Assembly (NCBI GenBank): GCA_942493075.1
Contig: OW818681.1
Span: forward strand, 2,480,001-2,544,000
Reading direction: 5' to 3'
Length of the DNA: 64,000 nucleotides
DNA from: JBBQYD01 sp942493075
GTDB taxonomy: Bacteria > Verrucomicrobiota > Verrucomicrobiia > Limisphaerales > UBA8199
The position numbers were made by a program, and so were the translations under genes. Below the pieces are notes generated by a model. The model did no database searches, was not told the origin of the DNA, and worked only from the letters and a program-made list of their open reading frames with translations. This document shows, one piece after another, positions 42,430 through 50,751 of the stretch. Position 1 is the stretch's first letter; every line of letters starts with the position of its first letter.

Positions 42430-43334
42430 TTTTTGATGGCCGCCAGGCGGTCTGAGGTCACAAAGATCTCCTCCAAAGTTAACGAGTCGCTTTGGAGATC
42501 CTCCGGGTGCATGGCTCGAAGCTGTTCGAGAATCTGGTCGCTGTTGCCATTCGCAATCAGTTCCACCTCACGGCCATCCTGACAAAATTGCAGGGCTCCC
42601 GGGATTTGGATCGGAGAGGGCGGGGTAGCGAAGCGTGCACGGATCTTGCGGAAGCGGTTTCGTGCGTCGTCGGAGGCCATCGTCAGCAGCTCCCGTCCGT
42701 GATCGATGATTGTGAACTCCTCTATCAAGCCCTCGAACTCACTGATTAAATGCGTCGATACAAACACGGTCCGGTTTTCGGGATCACTTCCTTGATAAGC
42801 GCCAATGACTGCTTGAATGAACTCACGCCGCACGATTGGGTCCAACCCGGAGGTGGGTTCATCGAGCAGCAGCAGCTCCGGCTCCGGACACACCGCGCCG
42901 ATCAAAGCGAGCTGAGTCTTCTGCCCCTTGGACAGGTTCACGGCCTTCTGCGACGGATCTAATTGGAACCTGTTAAGCAGGTCTGACTCAATGTCCTTGT
43001 TCCAATGTGAGCGAAATGACGCAAGGAACCCGAGGGTTTGGCTTACCGTCATCCAGGGATAAAAGGCCACGCTATCCGGAACGTAAGCCAGGCGCGACTT
43101 CACCCGAACTTCATCCTTCTGTGGATCGAGCCCGAAGACTCGCACAGTCCCAGCCTGGGGATGCAGAAGGTTCAGCAGGCACTTGATGGTGGTCGTCTTG
43201 CCGGCACCGTTTCGTCCGAAGAACCCATAGCAGCGTCCGGGGGCGACTCGGATGCTTAATCCGTTGACTGCTTCGAGTTTTCCATAGCGGTGCTGAAGAT
43301 GATCGAGTTCGATCACGGGAGTTTCGGTTTTCAT
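42426..43334 (-). CDS. ABC transporter ATP-binding protein
   Basis: This is a 302-aa nucleotide-binding subunit. Walker A is GRNGAGKTT (residues 40-48), the signature is LSKGQ (134-138) and Walker B is ELLLLDEPTSGLDP (Asp158, Glu159), with a switch His in FVSTHLISE. The C-terminal ~70 residues resemble the extension seen in ATPases of YtrB/CcmA-like exporters. It sits between a GntR-type regulator and the permease, each junction overlapping by 4 bases, forming a three-gene operon. This layout matches the ytr-type transporter operons of Firmicutes that respond to cell-wall stress; the actual cargo here is unknown. Confidence 0.93.
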   Translation of the reverse strand: MKTETPVIELDHLQHRYGKLEAVNGLSIRVAPGRCYGFFGRNGAGKTTTIKCLLNLLHPQAGTVRVFGLDPQKDEVRVKSRLAYVPDSVAFYPWMTVSQTLGFLASFRSHWNKDIESDLLNRFQLDPSQKAVNLSKGQKTQLALIGAVCPEPELLLLDEPTSGLDPIVRREFIQAVIGAYQGSDPENRTVFVSTHLISEFEGLIEEFTIIDHGRELLTMASDDARNRFRKIRARFATPPSPIQIPGALQFCQDGREVELIANGNSDQILEQLRAMHPEDLQSDSLTLEEIFVTSDRLAAIKK

Positions 43335-43747
43335 GATTGGCTCGCTTGGTGGGTGGGGTTGTTTGCTGCATTTTCGACGAAATCCAAACGTTGGTTCACC
43401 AAATCCAGGAAGCGGTCCCGCTTCACCTGGAGGTGATGAGCGAGGACCACCGCCTGGTCGATTTCTGTGATCAGGAGTTTTTCCTTGGTTTGGTTTGTGT
43501 ATGGAGAGGCGGAGTGCTTGAGAAAATATCCTTTGCCTGGGACAGTCTCGATGATGCCCTGGTTTTCGAGTTCCGTGTAGGCTTTGGCGATGGTGTTGCG
43601 GTTGATGCGGAGCTCTTCGGCGAGTGGGCGGAGAGCTGGGAGCGGTTCGCCGGGTCTGAGAGCGCCGGAAGCTGCGGCGAAACGGATTTGATCGGCCAGT
43701 TGGAGGTAAACTGGTTTGCCGGCCTGGAAATCGACTTTAAGTAGCAT
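43331..43747 (-). CDS. GntR-family transcriptional regulator, YtrA subfamily
   Basis: This 138-aa protein has a winged helix-turn-helix at residues ~10-75 (VYLQLADQIRFAAASGALRPG, LRPLAEELRINRNTIAKAY, GIIETVPGKGYFL). Only ~60 further residues follow, the short helical C-terminus that defines the YtrA group. It is the first gene of an operon with the ABC ATPase (4-base overlap) and permease. Regulators of this group usually repress their own operon from a palindrome near the promoter; a candidate lies at 43781-43794. The inducing signal cannot be inferred. Confidence 0.92.
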   Translation of the reverse strand: MLLKVDFQAGKPVYLQLADQIRFAAASGALRPGEPLPALRPLAEELRINRNTIAKAYTELENQGIIETVPGKGYFLKHSASPYTNQTKEKLLITEIDQAVVLAHHLQVKRDRFLDLVNQRLDFVENAANNPTHQASQS

Positions 43748-43780
43748 AGGTAGCCGTTCTGCTGCTGTCCTACTACACTA

Positions 43781-43795
43781 TGACAGTGCCGTCAA
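43781..43795 (-). promoter_or_regulatory. Candidate -35 box and operator upstream of the GntR-ABC operon
   Basis: On the minus strand TTGACG (43790-43795) lies ~45 bases before the regulator's start codon. It overlaps an inverted repeat TGAC-N6-GTCA (43781-43794). No strong -10 was seen at the ideal distance. The overlap would suit autorepression by the GntR protein; inference only. Confidence 0.35.
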
Positions 43796-43982
43796 TAGTT
43801 ATTATGCTGTTTCAACAGTTTTTTTCTAAATGACCGCAGGCCGGGCGAGGCCAGGTGGGTTAAAGTCTCGATTCAGGCTATGGAAAAGAGGCCCGTCACG
43901 GGCCTTGTATGCAAGAAGACCGTGATGCTTCGAGTCGAGCGCGGCCCTCGCTGGGAGCTAACCCCGCGAAGGTGCCTGTGCA

Positions 43983-44912
43983 CTATTCGTTCAGCGTGGC
44001 CAAGTAACGCTCGGCTTCAATAGCGGCAGCGCAGCCCATGCCCGCAGCGGTGATCGCCTGGCGATACACATGATCCGCGCAGTCGCCCGCTAGGAAAACT
44101 CCCGGCACCTTGGTGGCGGCGCCCTGTGTGGGGATCAGATAGCCCTTGTCGTCCATGTCGAGTTGGCCGGCGAAGATTTGGGTGTTGGGCACATGGCCAA
44201 TCGCCACAAACACGCCTGCACAGTCAATGGTTGAAGCCGCATTCGTCTTGAGATTCTTCAACCGGATACCGGTGACTTTATCCTGTTTGACATCCAGGAC
44301 GTCTGTGACAACTGAATCCCAAATCGGCTTGATTTTAGGATTAGCGAGAACACGTTCAGCCATGATTCGTGAGGCGCGCAATGAGTCCCGACGATGAACC
44401 AGGTAAACGATCGAACCGAAGCGGGTCAGGTATTGGGCCTCTTCGCAGGCGGAGTCACCGCCGCCGATGACAGCCAGCGGCTGATTGCGGAACACCGGGA
44501 GCGCACCATCACAGGTGGCACAGTAAGTGACGCCTTTGTTCTCCAGGAGATGCTCGCTTTCCAGGCCGAGATGCCGGTGGCCGGCGCCGCTGGCGATGAT
44601 CAACGTCTCGGCCTCAAGAGGAGAACCATCAACCACCAGTTTGATCGGGCGGCTTGAAAGGTCCGCGGAGTCAACCGTTGCAAATTGTACGCGAGCACCG
44701 AAGCGCTCTGCCTGCTGCTGCATGCGTTGCATCAAGTCAAAGCCGTTGATACCTTCGGGAAAACCTGGGAAATTCTCCACGGTGCTGGTGGTGGTCAGGA
44801 GACCGCCCGGCTGAGTGCCGGTAAGCACCAGGGGCTTCAGATTTGCACGTGCGGTGTAGAGTGCTGCAGTAAGTCCAGCGCAACCAGATCCAATGATAAC
44901 CACTTTTTCCAT
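43983..44912 (-). CDS. trxB: Thioredoxin-disulfide reductase
   Basis: This is a 309-aa flavoprotein from the ATG at 44912; a TTG 39 bases upstream is the alternative start. It has the FAD-binding GSGCAGLTAA near residue 8 (Cys instead of the usual Pro), the redox pair Cys131-Ala-Thr-Cys134 (YCATCDGALP), the NADPH motif GGGDSACEEA and the C-terminal GVFLAGDCAD. It reduces thioredoxin with NADPH in the cytoplasm. It is divergent from rdgB with an 86-base gap, which should hold both promoters. No thioredoxin gene lies in the window. Confidence 0.95.
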   Translation of the reverse strand: MEKVVIIGSGCAGLTAALYTARANLKPLVLTGTQPGGLLTTTSTVENFPGFPEGINGFDLMQRMQQQAERFGARVQFATVDSADLSSRPIKLVVDGSPLEAETLIIASGAGHRHLGLESEHLLENKGVTYCATCDGALPVFRNQPLAVIGGGDSACEEAQYLTRFGSIVYLVHRRDSLRASRIMAERVLANPKIKPIWDSVVTDVLDVKQDKVTGIRLKNLKTNAASTIDCAGVFVAIGHVPNTQIFAGQLDMDDKGYLIPTQGAATKVPGVFLAGDCADHVYRQAITAAGMGCAAAIEAERYLATLNE

Positions 44913-44998
44913 GACGCTGCGAACAGTAGTGGCGTTAGGTGAAATTGGCAAGGAAGAGGATTTGCTCAGCAGTCATCTTTGCCGCATGCTGTTTCAAA

Positions 44999-45643
44999 AT
45001 GATAACGTTGATTATCGCAACCCGAAATCAGCATAAGGTCGGCGAGATCCAAGCCATTCTCGGACCTGAGTTTCGCTATTTGACGCTTCGGGATTTTCCA
45101 GAGGTGCCGGAAGTGCATGAGGACGCGCCTACGTTCGCAGGCAATGCGTCGAAGAAGAGCAGGGAACTGGCAGTCTGGCTGGCCGAGCACTCCCAGAAAC
45201 ATGCGGTGGGCAGAACCTATGTTCTCGCGGATGATTCAGGGTTGGAAGTCGATGCGCTGGGTGGAGCTCCTGGCGTGCACTCAGCCCGTTTTTCGAGCCT
45301 GGAGACGGGCAAACGCGGCAATTCAGCATGTGCCGATAACAATGCGAAGCTCCTGCGGTTGCTTGCCAGCGTGCCCCCACGGAAGCGGACCGGACGATTT
45401 CACTGTGTCGTTGCCTTGAGCACGGTGCCTCCTGCTTCAGAGGGGCCACGACTTTTTAACGGGACTTGCGAGGGCCACATTCAAGCTGAGATAAAAGGGC
45501 ATGGGGGATTTGGCTATGATCCCTTGTTCGTACCGGACGGTTTCAGGCTCACCTTTGCTGAACTGGGGGAGGACGTCAAAAACGGGCTTAGCCATCGGGC
45601 GAGGGCTTTATCAGAACTCAAGAATTGGTTGATGACTCAATAA
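44999..45643 (+). CDS. rdgB: RdgB/HAM1 non-canonical purine NTP pyrophosphatase
   Basis: This is a 214-aa protein from the ATG at 44999, where the family start MITLIIATRNQHKVGEI begins; an earlier in-frame ATG at 44939 adds 20 untypical residues. Family motifs are present: TRNxxK, FAGNASKKSREL, ADDSGLEVDALGGAPGVHSARF, GHGGFGYDPLFVPDG and the C-terminal SHRARAL. It hydrolyses ITP, dITP and XTP to monophosphates, keeping damaged purines out of DNA and RNA. The last 7 bases overlap the end of the convergent cyclophilin gene. Confidence 0.95.
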   Translation: MITLIIATRNQHKVGEIQAILGPEFRYLTLRDFPEVPEVHEDAPTFAGNASKKSRELAVWLAEHSQKHAVGRTYVLADDSGLEVDALGGAPGVHSARFSSLETGKRGNSACADNNAKLLRLLASVPPRKRTGRFHCVVALSTVPPASEGPRLFNGTCEGHIQAEIKGHGGFGYDPLFVPDGFRLTFAELGEDVKNGLSHRARALSELKNWLMTQ

Positions 45644-46521
45644 AGCACTCGCACGCGGTAAAACCGGGTCGTATCGGTTGCAGGGTCCAGGAAGGTTGCA
45701 CTGGTGCCGGTTCCAACGCTTGCCGAGAGCTGCTTCCAGCTCGGTTGCAGCGCGCTTGAGTATTCCACCACGTTCGTTTTGCCAGGAATGCTGTTCCAGG
45801 AAATTTGGCGGCCTTGACTTGAAACCGCAACCTTAGCTGTAAGCAGCGATACGTTTACATAAACAAGGTCAGCGTACTGCGGGGGTGGCGGCATCACTGG
45901 AGCAGTGGCGTAGGTGACGGGGAGGTTTTCAAAGAGGTTCGCAGCGAGGTAATCCTGCGGGTACCACCAGCCCGGGTAAACCATGTAGTTTCCATAGTTG
46001 CACAGATTAAACAATTCCAGCACGCCATTATCGCGCAAGACCCGACCGAAAACAGTGAAACCGCCATTCTGGTTATCGAGATTGGCCGAGTTGTTGGCCA
46101 GGTTAAAAAACCATTGGCACGAGGCGGTGTCTGGTCCGGTGCCCACCTTCGCCATAGCGATGGTTCCATTGGTGTTGCTAAGGAGCGGGCCAACGCGGAA
46201 TTCATTAGTGATTTGGCCGAAGTCAGGCACCTCTCCCAGATTGATCCATGGTGGAGCGAACAGATTGGTCACGAAAGGTTGAGGACAATAGAACCCGCCA
46301 GCCTGGGCAACGAAGCCTGGAATCAGCCGGTGAAAGAAAGTGTTTTGGTACGCCCCGGATTGCACCAGCCGTTTGAAATTGTTGACCGTGCCAGGTTTTT
46401 GTTGGTCGTAGAGTTCAACCTCAAGCGATCCGAAAGGAGTTGTAAATACTGCCAAAGTGCCCCCCTGAAGCATAGAGCAAGGGCAGATCAGCAAGAGAAA
46501 CAAAGCCAAAACGCGTTGCAT
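45637..46521 (-). CDS. Secreted cyclophilin-type peptidyl-prolyl cis-trans isomerase
   Basis: This 294-aa protein has a signal peptide (MQRVLALFLLLICPCSMLQGG). Residues ~25-225 form a cyclophilin domain: FTTPFGSLEVELYD, PGTVNNFKRLV, NTFFHRLIPGFVAQAGGF, NTNGTIAMAKVG, ASCQWFFNL, FTVFGRVL. The active-site Arg in FFHRLIPGF and Gln in VAQAGG are kept. The last ~55 residues are the recurring module (ISWNSIPGKTNVVEYSS ... TRFYRVRVLY) seen in four other exported proteins here. It probably helps fold exported or surface proteins. Tail-to-tail with rdgB. Confidence 0.92.
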   Translation of the reverse strand: MQRVLALFLLLICPCSMLQGGTLAVFTTPFGSLEVELYDQQKPGTVNNFKRLVQSGAYQNTFFHRLIPGFVAQAGGFYCPQPFVTNLFAPPWINLGEVPDFGQITNEFRVGPLLSNTNGTIAMAKVGTGPDTASCQWFFNLANNSANLDNQNGGFTVFGRVLRDNGVLELFNLCNYGNYMVYPGWWYPQDYLAANLFENLPVTYATAPVMPPPPQYADLVYVNVSLLTAKVAVSSQGRQISWNSIPGKTNVVEYSSALQPSWKQLSASVGTGTSATFLDPATDTTRFYRVRVLY

Positions 46522-46581
46522 TCGATGAGCTTAGCAATCGTGCAACACAGGAACAAGCATTCGCATTCGTAATCCGTTCAC

Positions 46582-46631
46582 TTGACACTGTGCCAAACGT
46601 GCTATGTTAACCCGGTCTATATATCGGTTAA
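46582..46631 (+). promoter_or_regulatory. Candidate promoter with inverted repeat upstream of the superoxide dismutase gene
   Basis: TTGACA (46582-46587) and TATGTT (46603-46608) are spaced by 15 bases, short but usable. TTAACC (46607-46612) and GGTTAA (46626-46631) form an inverted repeat overlapping the -10 and start region, a possible operator. Located 52-101 bases before the gene start. Confidence 0.4.
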
Positions 46632-46682
46632 GATCTGGATTTGAAATTAACAGCAGAAGTAAGCATTTAACACGAAAAGATT

Positions 46683-47312
46683 ATGGCATACGAACTACCT
46701 CCGCTCCCTTACGCAAAAGACGCTTTGGAGCCTTACATCGACGCTCAGACCATGGAAATCCACCATGGCAAGCATCACGCGGCCTACGTGACAAACGTGA
46801 ACAAAGCCATCGCTGGCAAGGCCGAGCTGGAGAATAAATCTGTGGAAGCGTTGATCGGGAATCTGGATGCGGTCCCTGCTGACATTCGTGGCGTGGTTCG
46901 CAATAACGGTGGTGGGCATGCCAATCACAGCATGTTCTGGAAGATCCTCGGACCCAAGGCGGGCGGCGTGCCCAACGGCAAGCTTGGCGACGACATCAAG
47001 GCCACCTTTGGGAGTTTTGATGCGTTCAAAGAAAAGTTTGAAGCAGGCGGCGCAAGCCGCTTTGGCAGCGGTTGGGTATGGCTCGTTGTGAACCAGGGGA
47101 AACTGGAGATCGTCTCCACCGCCAACCAGGACAGCCCGTTGATGGGTAAAGCAGTTGCGGGCGCTGAGGGGACCCCGGTGCTCGGATGTGACGTTTGGGA
47201 GCACGCGTATTACCTCAAGTATCAGAATCGCCGTCCCGATTACCTAAAGGCGTTTTGGAACGTCGTCAACTGGACGGAAGTGGCCAAGTACTACGAAGCC
47301 GCCAAGAAATAG
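46683..47312 (+). CDS. sodA: Superoxide dismutase, Mn-type of the Fe/Mn family
   Basis: This 209-aa protein converts superoxide to oxygen and hydrogen peroxide. Metal ligands are His27 (TMEIHHGKHH), His82 (GGGHANHSMFW), Asp170 and His174 (GCDVWEHAYY). Gly77 next to the second ligand and Gln149 in TANQDSP are the residue choices associated with manganese rather than iron specificity, but metal preference remains a prediction. No signal peptide, so cytoplasmic. Stands alone, with a candidate promoter upstream and a strong hairpin at 47350 after the stop. Confidence 0.96.
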   Translation: MAYELPPLPYAKDALEPYIDAQTMEIHHGKHHAAYVTNVNKAIAGKAELENKSVEALIGNLDAVPADIRGVVRNNGGGHANHSMFWKILGPKAGGVPNGKLGDDIKATFGSFDAFKEKFEAGGASRFGSGWVWLVVNQGKLEIVSTANQDSPLMGKAVAGAEGTPVLGCDVWEHAYYLKYQNRRPDYLKAFWNVVNWTEVAKYYEAAKK

Positions 47313-47349
47313 GCCCTGATCGGGGGGCGTATCAAACTGTTTAGTTACC

Positions 47350-47382
47350 AGGGGGTGGCGCGAGGAACGAGTGCCACCCCCT
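47350..47382. terminator. Strong hairpin after the superoxide dismutase gene; REP-like core
   Basis: AGGGGGTGGC (47350-47359) and GCCACCCCCT (47373-47382) form a perfect 10-bp stem, with outer TTACCA/TGGTAA arms at 47345 and 47390. AGTTTATT follows. The loop and inner stem carry GCGCGAGGAACGAG, shared with the hairpin at 36035. It may serve as a terminator while belonging to a dispersed repeat family. Confidence 0.55.
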
Positions 47383-47472
47383 AGTTTATTGGTAACATTC
47401 CTCCGTATTCGTCTTTCCTCCCTCCAAGAAATGAGCTTTCCGCCCATGGGTCGGGAGTCCTAATCTGGGCGC

Positions 47473-48555
47473 GTGGGCCTAGCTAATAAGAAATCCGGGA
47501 GCGCAACTGCGGTGACAATGAAAGAGGTCGCCGCAGCGGCCGGTGTGTCGATTGCCACGGTATCGCGCGTTTTAGCAGGGGGCGACAACGTGGCGAAACC
47601 AGCCCGAGAACGCGTCCTGGAAACCATTCGCAGGATGGATTATTACCCAAACCGTCTCGCGCGCGATCTGCGGGCAGGTTTGAGAAAACTCGTGGGGGTG
47701 ATTATTCCCGATCTGCAGAATCCGTTTTTCCCTGGGGTGGTTCACGGAGTGGAAGAGGTGCTGTATGCTGCTGGTTATACCCTGGTGCTGGGACACTCCG
47801 ACGGTTTGGCGGAGCGCGAGCACAACCATCTGGCAGTGCTGCGGGGAGAAGGTGCCGCCGGGCTGATCTTGATTCCGGATAACGGCCCTGGAGCTAATTA
47901 CGATTCCTTGCGGGCCCAGGACATGGCTGTTGTGGCGGTTGACCGGGTGCCGATTGGATTGGACGTGGACCTTGTCACTTCCAGTAACCGGGAAGGGACG
48001 CGGGATGCGACTCAGCACCTGTTATCTCACGGGTATCGTGACATTGCTTTCATCAACGGTCCGCAGAACGTGAGCGTAAGCCTGGAGCGTTTAAGCGGGT
48101 ATCGGGAGGCGCTTGAGGCAGCGGGTGTTCCGTTCCAGGAGTCCTTGATTGTGCATGGGGATTTTCGCCAAGCAGGCGGTGCGGCCGCTCTTGCACGCTT
48201 GCTGGATTTGCCTGCGCCTCCACGCGCCGTGGTCATCGCCAATAACCTCATGACACTTGGCGCCCTCCAGACGATTCACGAACGGCGCTTGAAGATTCCA
48301 GATCAGATCGCGGTCATCGGGTTTGATGACATGCCCTGGGCCACTTCCCTGAACCCGCCGTTAACTGCGGTCGCGCAGCCAGCCGAGGAGATCGGGCGGA
48401 CTGCGGCCCAACTGCTTTTGAGCCGTTTGCAGGAGCCTGGTCGTCCCGTCAGGCAGGTGGTGCTTTCCACCCGCCTCATCGTTCGTTCTTCATGCGGTGG
48501 ACACCCGCCGATTACAGGTCCAACTGGAGTTCCCTCGGATGCGATTCATTCTTGA
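47473..48555 (+). CDS. LacI-family transcriptional regulator
   Basis: This is a 360-aa protein from a GTG at 47473; an ATG at 47518 (MKEVAAAAGVS) would give the more usual 345 aa, and neither has a clear ribosome binding site. The helix-turn-helix is MKEVAAAAGVSIATVSRVLA, followed by the hinge PNRLARDLRAG. A periplasmic-binding-protein-like sensor domain follows (LVGVIIPDLQNPFFPGVV, AVVAVDRVPIG, DQIAVIGFDDMPWATSLNPPLT). The regulator probably responds to a sugar. It is convergent with the hydrolase-like gene at 48512 and their 3' ends overlap by 44 bases, which is unusual. Target genes unknown; the convergent gene is not in its operon. Confidence 0.92.
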   Translation: MGLANKKSGSATAVTMKEVAAAAGVSIATVSRVLAGGDNVAKPARERVLETIRRMDYYPNRLARDLRAGLRKLVGVIIPDLQNPFFPGVVHGVEEVLYAAGYTLVLGHSDGLAEREHNHLAVLRGEGAAGLILIPDNGPGANYDSLRAQDMAVVAVDRVPIGLDVDLVTSSNREGTRDATQHLLSHGYRDIAFINGPQNVSVSLERLSGYREALEAAGVPFQESLIVHGDFRQAGGAAALARLLDLPAPPRAVVIANNLMTLGALQTIHERRLKIPDQIAVIGFDDMPWATSLNPPLTAVAQPAEEIGRTAAQLLLSRLQEPGRPVRQVVLSTRLIVRSSCGGHPPITGPTGVPSDAIHS

Positions 48556-50674
48556 ACCGCAGCCAGAGGAGCTTTTCATTCTTTGAGAACTCGAAGTCGA
48601 GCGGAGCGCCTGCCAGCGATACGCTCTTTGGCTGGGACGGTACGTGCATGAGGATAATTCCCTGGGTCCGACCGACACCTTCAATGGTCCAGACATAGCT
48701 GCCCTTTCCAGATTTCTTGGGTAGCGTCTTGCACGCTGAGGCTAGCACCTGCGGCCGCTTCAGTTTTAGCTGGTTCAAATCGAGAAGGAAAACCCGGGTG
48801 GCGGGTTTGAGTTCCACGCTCTTTTGCAATTGCAGTTCGGGATCGAAAAGACTCACGAACTTGCCTTCGATCACTTTGGCGGGGCCGTCAACCGATTCAT
48901 CCATGCCCGAGGCTACGACGTATGGTCCCCGTCGCAGCACGATGGAATTGCTCTCTTTCCACTTCAACCGGCTGTGATCGGCAGCAGCTTTCACGACCTT
49001 GATAACACGTTGGTCACCTTTTGAATCGCGGGCGATGTTTGCCGGGCTTTCCTTTAGCCAGATCAAACCGCCTTTGCCTATGGGCAGGACTTGTTCTGAA
49101 GAAACCCGGGCACTGTCCTTAACGCCCAGTGTCTCGAATAAATGCTCCCGTGGTGTCGCGTATTGCAGTCCATCGGCATTCCACCAGTCACGCACCTTGT
49201 TGTAAGGATCGCGATCATCATCGCACATGACCAATAAGCCGCCTTTGCGCACCCAATCGGCTATGGGTTGATGGACATCCGGGCTGAGCGGTTTCATGCC
49301 TTGATAACTGAGCAATAGCACGCGAAAACCTTTGAGGTAATCCTTCACCGTCACATTCTCCAGTTGCACTGGGGCTAAGGGCATCCCGCGCTTGAGGAGA
49401 GGCATGGCAAGACCATAGAAGTTGCCTAGATACGCATCGCTCGGCGTAGGGTCTCCTCGGTGAAACATCAAAGAGTCACTGACGAACACGCCCAAACCCG
49501 TTGTGCCGCAATCCCAGCTAACTTTTGGCTGGCGCATATCGTTTAGCGTATTCATGACCGTCTGCACTTCTGTGGCATACGGGGCAGGGATGGGGTGCGG
49601 ATCTTTCCGCGGATAGCGCCCTCGGAAAATCCGCTCCGGCCAGGGTGCCACCTCAAATTGCCAGACCTCAGGTTGGAGCAAAGAGGCCACAAGCGTTGAT
49701 TCCCAATTCATGCGGTAGTCTTCCCAATCATGATTCGGGTTATCCTCGATCGGATCGTTCAGATACCATACGGTGCGGCCAGTGGAGCGCACCAGGTTCT
49801 GCATCGAGCCGTACTCGAGGAATGCTGTCTCGAAGGTACGTTCCTTCTCCTTGCCCCGATAAAAGTTCGACGAACGCGAGGTGCCAGTCCAGACCTGCGC
49901 GATATAGCCGTCGCAGCCCTTGAGCCTGGCCAAACTGGATTCGGGGCTCACGATGCCCCACTGCGCGTAGTTGATCAAACTGTGAGTTGGCACATAGCAA
50001 CGCACCTTCCGCCCGGTTTTCTTATTGTACTCCTGCACGTAATCGAATACCTGCTGAAGCGCCCGGCGGTACAAGAAGTATTTCAGCTTCGAGGAGCGCC
50101 ACTGCGCATCTACAGAAGAGTGGGGAGGCGCCCAATCCTCGTTATAGTACGAACGCCATTCTCGTTTAAAACCTTCCGAATACCCGCTGCGGACCCAAAA
50201 CTCCGGTTCCTCCAGGTGGATCGCTTCCGCTCCTGCATCCAGGGCTCTCTGGACACCTACAGAAAGGAACTTTCCAAAGTTTGTTCCTGGACACATGTAA
50301 TAAACATCGCCGCCGTGGCTGACTTTGTTGCCGTTACGGTCGGTCTGCGCCTCGTCCTCGTGGTTGATGCCATCGAAACGACCGTACAAATAATCCTGGT
50401 AATTTCCCCAGGAGACACCCGTCATGACGTGAATGCGGTAGCCCCGCTTTCTCCAGGTATCGATCCGTTCTGGCAAGCCGGCATCGATGCCATACACCAT
50501 CGCCACATCCGAGCGCAGGTTTCCGTTAGGGCTCCATGCCTCAGCGGTTTGAAAACAAGTCCTTTCCAGGTCCTGTTGCGGATCGAGAGGGAATGCCGGG
50601 GGAAGGTCTGCCGCGCAGGCACCAAACGCGCAGAGGGTAGCCAACCAGGTCGAGGAAAAACGCAGGCGTTGCAT
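48512..50674 (-). CDS. Secreted putative glycoside hydrolase-like protein (TIM barrel + GATase-like domain)
   Basis: This is a 720-aa protein from the ATG at 50674, which begins a good signal peptide (MQRLRFSSTWLATLCAFGACA); an ATG at 50701 adds nine residues. Residues ~45-360 look like a TIM barrel, with acidic clusters such as AGAEAIHLEEPEFWV and WYLNDPIEDNPNHDW that may be catalytic. Residues ~400-530 resemble the class I glutamine amidotransferase-like domain found beside GH42-type barrels (VLLLSYQGMKPLSPDVHQPI, WVRKGGLLVMCDDDRD). The C-terminal part is beta-rich. I cannot name a family with confidence. The 3' end overlaps the LacI gene by 44 bases on the opposite strand. Confidence 0.7.
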   Translation of the reverse strand: MQRLRFSSTWLATLCAFGACAADLPPAFPLDPQQDLERTCFQTAEAWSPNGNLRSDVAMVYGIDAGLPERIDTWRKRGYRIHVMTGVSWGNYQDYLYGRFDGINHEDEAQTDRNGNKVSHGGDVYYMCPGTNFGKFLSVGVQRALDAGAEAIHLEEPEFWVRSGYSEGFKREWRSYYNEDWAPPHSSVDAQWRSSKLKYFLYRRALQQVFDYVQEYNKKTGRKVRCYVPTHSLINYAQWGIVSPESSLARLKGCDGYIAQVWTGTSRSSNFYRGKEKERTFETAFLEYGSMQNLVRSTGRTVWYLNDPIEDNPNHDWEDYRMNWESTLVASLLQPEVWQFEVAPWPERIFRGRYPRKDPHPIPAPYATEVQTVMNTLNDMRQPKVSWDCGTTGLGVFVSDSLMFHRGDPTPSDAYLGNFYGLAMPLLKRGMPLAPVQLENVTVKDYLKGFRVLLLSYQGMKPLSPDVHQPIADWVRKGGLLVMCDDDRDPYNKVRDWWNADGLQYATPREHLFETLGVKDSARVSSEQVLPIGKGGLIWLKESPANIARDSKGDQRVIKVVKAAADHSRLKWKESNSIVLRRGPYVVASGMDESVDGPAKVIEGKFVSLFDPELQLQKSVELKPATRVFLLDLNQLKLKRPQVLASACKTLPKKSGKGSYVWTIEGVGRTQGIILMHVPSQPKSVSLAGAPLDFEFSKNEKLLWLRFKNESHPRELQLDL

Positions 50675-50751
50675 ATTCCAGCAAGGTAAGAACGCGCTCA
50701 TCCGTGCGAAAGTTCAAAACACGGAATTCCGGTAGATAATTGTCGACCTGC

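Noticed and set aside
49730..50689. 319-aa plus-strand open frame
   Set aside because: Antisense shadow of the secreted hydrolase-like gene at 48512-50674, whose product has a signal peptide and protein-like composition.
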